A DNA stretch of 64,000 bases from Aldehydirespirator sp965200005 (GTDB taxonomy: Bacteria > Actinomycetota > Acidimicrobiia > Acidimicrobiales > Aldehydirespiratoraceae): positions 868,001 to 932,000 of the forward strand of contig OZ241331.1 of assembly GCA_965200005.1 (NCBI GenBank). Direction: 5' to 3'. Each line of letters opens with the position of its first letter. The stretch's first letter is position 1. Positions 60,566 through 64,000 of the stretch are shown here, in pieces. Position numbers and translations under genes: made by a program. The notes under the pieces are model-generated. The model was not told the origin of the DNA. It saw nothing but the letters and a program-made list of their open reading frames with translations, and did not search any database.

Positions 60566-62452
60566 GTGACGATCACCTCAGAGCGAACGCCGTCGCAGGC
60601 GACATCTGATCAGCTAGAAGGCAAAGGTGCAACGACAGTTGCATCGCTGGCACGTGACTCGGCACGGCGTAACCCAGACCAGATCGCGATGCGCGAGAAA
60701 GACTTCGGCATCTGGCAGGAGTACAGCTGGGCGCAAACCTGGGATCTGATTGAGTGCGCCGCTCACGGGCTTCTGGAACTTGGTGTGGAGGTTGGCGACC
60801 GGGTTGCAATCCACTCTGAGGATCGCCCCGAGTGGGTGATTCTTGATCTCGCAACGGTGGCAATCCGTGGCATCACGGTGGGCTTGTATCCGACCAACCC
60901 GACGGCTGAGGTCGAGTACCTGCTCAGTGACTGCACACCGGTTGTTTTCTTTGCTGAGGATCAAGAACAGGCCGACAAGGTGCTGGAGGTTCCCGCGGAG
61001 ACTGCTGCGTGTATCCGCCGGATCATCTTCACTGAACCTCGTGGGTTCGGGGATTACGACGACTCTCGTTTGCTGTTCTGGGACTCGTTTCTGGAGATGG
61101 GTCGCCAGCATCGAGACGCCAACCCGGATGCGGTACCAAGACGCATGTCTGAGGCCAAAGACAGCGACGTGATGACACTCGTGTACACCTCAGGCACTAC
61201 TGGGCCGCCTAAGGGTGCGATGCTCACCAACTCAAACGCTGCGTTTTGCATCGACAAGATCGTCAATGAGACGGATCGTTTTCCCGATGGAACAGGGCCC
61301 AATTCAGATGATCTGATCGTCACATATCTACCGCTGTGTCATGTCGCGGAACGGATCTTTTCTACGTGGACGGCGGTAGCGGCCGGCCCTTCATTGAACT
61401 TTGCTGAGTCAATTGAGACGGTCACAGAGAATCTCCGTGAGGTGCAGCCGACGCTGTTCTTTGCTGTGCCGCGTATCTGGGAGCGTCTCCATGCGATGGT
61501 GCTCATCAAGGGCAACGACGCGACCTGGTTCAAGAAGGTCTTGTTGAAGTTCGGTCTCGCATTGGCGGCGACGATTGGCCGCCAGAAGGTCAAGAATGGC
61601 GGTTCTCACACTTTGACCTCCAGATTGCTCTACCTCATCGGTCAGCCGTTGGTATTCCGAGCGCTTAAGGAACGTATTGGTCTGAGGCGTTGCCGTCATG
61701 CGGGCTCCGGCGCCGCTGCTATCGCACCGGAAGTTCTTGAGTTCTTCATCGGCGTTGGAGTGCCGGTCTTTGAGCTATATGGCATGACAGAGAACGCGGC
61801 AGTGGCAACGTGCAATTTCGCTGGCCGGATGAAACTTGGCACTGTTGGCGAGCCCTACGCCGACATCGGCCTCCGCATTGACGAGACGACTGGTGAGATC
61901 CAAACCAAGCACCCCGGTGTGTTTGCGGGCTATTGGAACAAACCTGAACAGACTGCGGAGACGTTCACTGATGATGGCTGGTTGATGACCGGCGATGTTG
62001 GTATATGGGTCGACGAAACGCATGTGAAGATCGTCGACCGGATCAAACACATCATCATCACTTCAGGCGGCAAGAACATCTCACCGTCTGAGATTGAGAA
62101 CAGCATCAAGACCTCGCCCTACGTCAAGGAGGCGATGGTCATTGGTGATGGACGCAAATATGTAACGGCGCTGATCGGTATCGAGTTCGACACTGTGGGT
62201 GACTGGGCTCTACGCAAGAATCTGCCCTACACGACCTATCGTGACCTCTCAGAAAAACCCGAAGTGATCGAACTCATTTCAAGTGTTGTCAAGCAAACTA
62301 ATGAGAAGTTTGCACGTGTTGAGCAAGTCAAGAAGTTTCGACTGTTGCCGAAGGAACTCGACCACGAAGACGGAGAGTTGACGGCCACACAGAAGGTTAA
62401 GCGCAATGCCATGGAAGACATGTTCGGTGATCTCGTGGAGTCAATGTACTGA
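60566..62452 (+). CDS. AMP-dependent long-chain acyl-CoA synthetase
   Basis: 628 aa. The GTG start has GAAGGAGG upstream. The AMP-binding motif is YTSGTTGPPKGAM, followed by the later FELYGMTENAA and WLMTGDVGIW, with the C-terminal hinge region VKIVDRIKHIIITSGGKNISPSEIE. It resembles FadD15/long-chain types. It activates a carboxylic acid to its CoA thioester, probably the substrate of the neighbouring dehydrogenase. It overlaps livH by 1 nt (TGATG). Confidence 0.9.
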   Translation: MTITSERTPSQATSDQLEGKGATTVASLARDSARRNPDQIAMREKDFGIWQEYSWAQTWDLIECAAHGLLELGVEVGDRVAIHSEDRPEWVILDLATVAIRGITVGLYPTNPTAEVEYLLSDCTPVVFFAEDQEQADKVLEVPAETAACIRRIIFTEPRGFGDYDDSRLLFWDSFLEMGRQHRDANPDAVPRRMSEAKDSDVMTLVYTSGTTGPPKGAMLTNSNAAFCIDKIVNETDRFPDGTGPNSDDLIVTYLPLCHVAERIFSTWTAVAAGPSLNFAESIETVTENLREVQPTLFFAVPRIWERLHAMVLIKGNDATWFKKVLLKFGLALAATIGRQKVKNGGSHTLTSRLLYLIGQPLVFRALKERIGLRRCRHAGSGAAAIAPEVLEFFIGVGVPVFELYGMTENAAVATCNFAGRMKLGTVGEPYADIGLRIDETTGEIQTKHPGVFAGYWNKPEQTAETFTDDGWLMTGDVGIWVDETHVKIVDRIKHIIITSGGKNISPSEIENSIKTSPYVKEAMVIGDGRKYVTALIGIEFDTVGDWALRKNLPYTTYRDLSEKPEVIELISSVVKQTNEKFARVEQVKKFRLLPKELDHEDGELTATQKVKRNAMEDMFGDLVESMY

Positions 62453-63534
62453 TGGCTGAACCGATCCTTGAGCGCCTTGGTCTAGCCGGACCTCGGCGAA
62501 GTACAGGCAGCATTGCGCTTGCAGTTCTGATTGCTGCGGTGTTGCTGTTTGCGTTATCTCAACTTCGCAGTGATCCTTCGGTGTTCTTCCAGACATTCAT
62601 GAAGTCGCTGGGTCTCGGATCGGTTTATGCCCTGATTGCTCTGGGCTTTGTGCTGATTTTCAAGGCAACTCAGACCGTCAACTTTGCGCAGGGAGCTCTT
62701 GCTGCAACGGGTGCGCTGTTTGTCAGCTTCCTGGCTGTTGACGGCAATATCCCGTTTACTCCGTTTGCCAATCCACTCAACAGCATTGGTGGCCCGGACT
62801 GGTTCCGTTGGGGTGTCAACGTTGTTGTAGCGCTGATGTTTGCCGCTGTCGTTGGTCTGGTCGTCGAGCGGTTGGCGATTAGGCCGATGGTTGGTGAGCC
62901 ACTCTTTTCCGTAGCAGTAATCACTCTTGGTCTCGAGATCATGTTCCGGGTGTTCAACAACGATGCGGTTGAGATTGACTTCCGTCCGCTTGGCATTCCC
63001 TGGGCACTTGATGGCTTCCGGGCTGGCGATGCCTTCATCAACTGGAGCTTTATCGCGGCCATGATTGTGGCGGCGATTGCCTTCACTTCTGTGTACTTCT
63101 TCTTCCGAACCCGTCTTGGTATCGCTATGCGAGCAGTTGCCTTTGATCAAGAGGCTGCCATGGCTCAAGGCATCAGCGTTGGGCGTGTCTTTGCGATCGC
63201 CTGGGCAGCAGGAACAGTGTTGGCAGCTATTGGAGGCATATTCGCAACCCAGCCGCCCGTCGCTCAAACACTCTCCGTGGGACCCGAGACGGCCAACATT
63301 GCATTCCGGGCACTTCCGGCGGTGATCCTGGGTGGACTTGACTCGGTTAGCGGGGCGCTACTTGGTGGTCTGATCGTTGGGGTCGCAGAGATTTACGCGG
63401 GTCAGTACGCAGCGCAACACATCGACTGGCTTGGTGCCGGCTATCCGTTGATCGTGCCCTATGTCGTGATGATCATCGGACTATTGGTGCGACCCTATGG
63501 CATGTTCGGCACACCAGAGATCCGGAGGGTATGA
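62452..63534 (+). CDS. livH: Branched-chain amino acid-type ABC permease LivH
   Basis: 360 aa with about eight to nine membrane spans. The LivH segments GLGSVYALIALGFVLIFKATQTVNFAQGAL, AMRAVAFDQEAAMAQGISVGRVFAIAWAAG and ALPAVILGGLDSVSGALLGGLIVGVAE are clear. The N-terminus is longer than usual by a first extra span. In Liv clusters with an acyl-CoA synthetase the ligand is often an aromatic or other carboxylic acid rather than an amino acid. Confidence 0.92.
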   Translation: MAEPILERLGLAGPRRSTGSIALAVLIAAVLLFALSQLRSDPSVFFQTFMKSLGLGSVYALIALGFVLIFKATQTVNFAQGALAATGALFVSFLAVDGNIPFTPFANPLNSIGGPDWFRWGVNVVVALMFAAVVGLVVERLAIRPMVGEPLFSVAVITLGLEIMFRVFNNDAVEIDFRPLGIPWALDGFRAGDAFINWSFIAAMIVAAIAFTSVYFFFRTRLGIAMRAVAFDQEAAMAQGISVGRVFAIAWAAGTVLAAIGGIFATQPPVAQTLSVGPETANIAFRALPAVILGGLDSVSGALLGGLIVGVAEIYAGQYAAQHIDWLGAGYPLIVPYVVMIIGLLVRPYGMFGTPEIRRV

Positions 63535-63572
63535 GTTGTGCTGGTCGGTTCTGAGGCTGTGAGAAGCTAGCC

Positions 63573-64000
63573 GTGTACAACCGCCCGAACCTGTACACCG
63601 CGTATCGCCAGGAAACCCAGATCCTGCCCACCTGGACACAAAAGGCCGTGTTCAGCGCCTTCATTGCGATCTTGTTCTTAATGCCCTTTGACTTGCCGGT
63701 GATCAACCAGATCCCGTTGGTGCGATTCCTCGGGGACTCCGAGTGGTTGCGGCCCATGGCACTAGTGCTGGTTCTGAGCATTGCTGCGCTGGGCCTCAAT
63801 GTGTTGAGTGGGCTCGCGGGTCAGGTCTCATTAGGTCATGCATTCTTCATGGGTGTTGGTGCCTGTGCCGCGGTCTATTTGGGAGGGACTAGTGGTGAGA
63901 CCACGTGGGGTCACTCCCTGCCCATCTGGATCTGGTTGCCGGGTGCGGGTATTGCAGCTGCACTCACAGGTGTTGTTGTCTCGCCCGTGGCCGTGCGATT
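63573..64000 (+). CDS. livM: Branched-chain amino acid-type ABC permease LivM, partial
   Basis: The GTG at 63573 opens a frame that runs off the window after 142 codons. It reads NRPNLYTAYRQETQ, then membrane segments with the LivM hallmark LGLNVLSGLAGQVSLGHAFFMGVGA. The N-terminus has a first span FSAFIAILFLMPFDLPV. Partner of LivH; livG, livF and the binding protein presumably lie beyond the edge. Confidence 0.88.
   Translation, partial: MYNRPNLYTAYRQETQILPTWTQKAVFSAFIAILFLMPFDLPVINQIPLVRFLGDSEWLRPMALVLVLSIAALGLNVLSGLAGQVSLGHAFFMGVGACAAVYLGGTSGETTWGHSLPIWIWLPGAGIAAALTGVVVSPVAVR

Overview
The window is a replication-origin region of an actinobacterial chromosome. It has moderate GC (mid-50s % by eye, not computed), many GTG starts and many 4-nt stop/start overlaps. 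The gene order around 27.8-54.4 kb closely matches the mycobacterial origin: tRNA-Ile, DUF3566, gyrA, gyrB, DUF721, recF, dnaN, dnaA, rpmH, rnpA, yidD, yidC, jag, rsmG, then cwlM, trxA, trxB, anti-sigma, sigM, an Rv3909-like protein, pcnA. Sarcosine- and probable sulfonate-using gene sets suggest a free-living, possibly marine, heterotroph. Class Acidimicrobiia is my best guess; no rRNA is present to test it.

Left arm (1-27.7 kb), mostly minus strand. A pgi gene and a membrane-anchored cytochrome c sit next to a complete heterotetrameric sarcosine oxidase operon (soxB-D-A-G). A short plus-strand stretch carries a solitary beta-class DNA methyltransferase and a LysR regulator. It meets a two-gene operon of an unknown 208-aa protein plus an XRE/ImmA-type metallopeptidase. 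From 23.9 to 11.5 kb follows a minus-strand run: class III aminotransferase, TauABC-like transporter, phosphotransacetylase, TetR regulator, a fused four-cluster ferredoxin/NrfD membrane subunit, a molybdopterin oxidoreductase and an amidohydrolase. I read most of this as import of an amino-sulfonate such as taurine, its deamination, handling of acetyl phosphate, and oxidation of released sulfite into the quinone pool. The C-S lyase (xsc) is not in the window. An FMN alpha-hydroxy-acid oxidase, a WXG100-like protein, a hisN-like phosphatase, a dehydrogenase and an unlisted 50-aa membrane protein follow.

Origin core (27.8-42.7 kb). dnaA, dnaN, recF, gyrB and gyrA point left; rpmH to rsmG point right. 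The switch is the 423-nt dnaA-rpmH spacer, which holds DnaA-box-like sequences and an 8-bp inverted repeat. A PPOX-type gene between gyrB and DUF721 is broken by a frameshift. parA and parB, normally after rsmG, are absent.

Right arm (42.7-64 kb). A catalytically degenerate CwlM-like amidase, thioredoxin/thioredoxin reductase, and an ECF sigma/anti-sigma pair are followed by DegV, an Rv3909-like protein and a GNAT protein (all minus). Plus-strand genes follow: HDAC-like deacetylase, pcnA, DUF5318, panB, the rpsF-ssb-rpsR-rplI-dnaB replication/translation block (S18 has a long extra tail), and then acyl-CoA dehydrogenase, acyl-CoA synthetase, livH and a truncated livM at the window edge.

Two conserved proteins (Pgi and the SigM-like factor) have homologous N-termini that run back in frame to the neighbouring stop codon without any ATG, GTG or TTG. 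This suggests non-canonical initiation or sequence error at those two sites.
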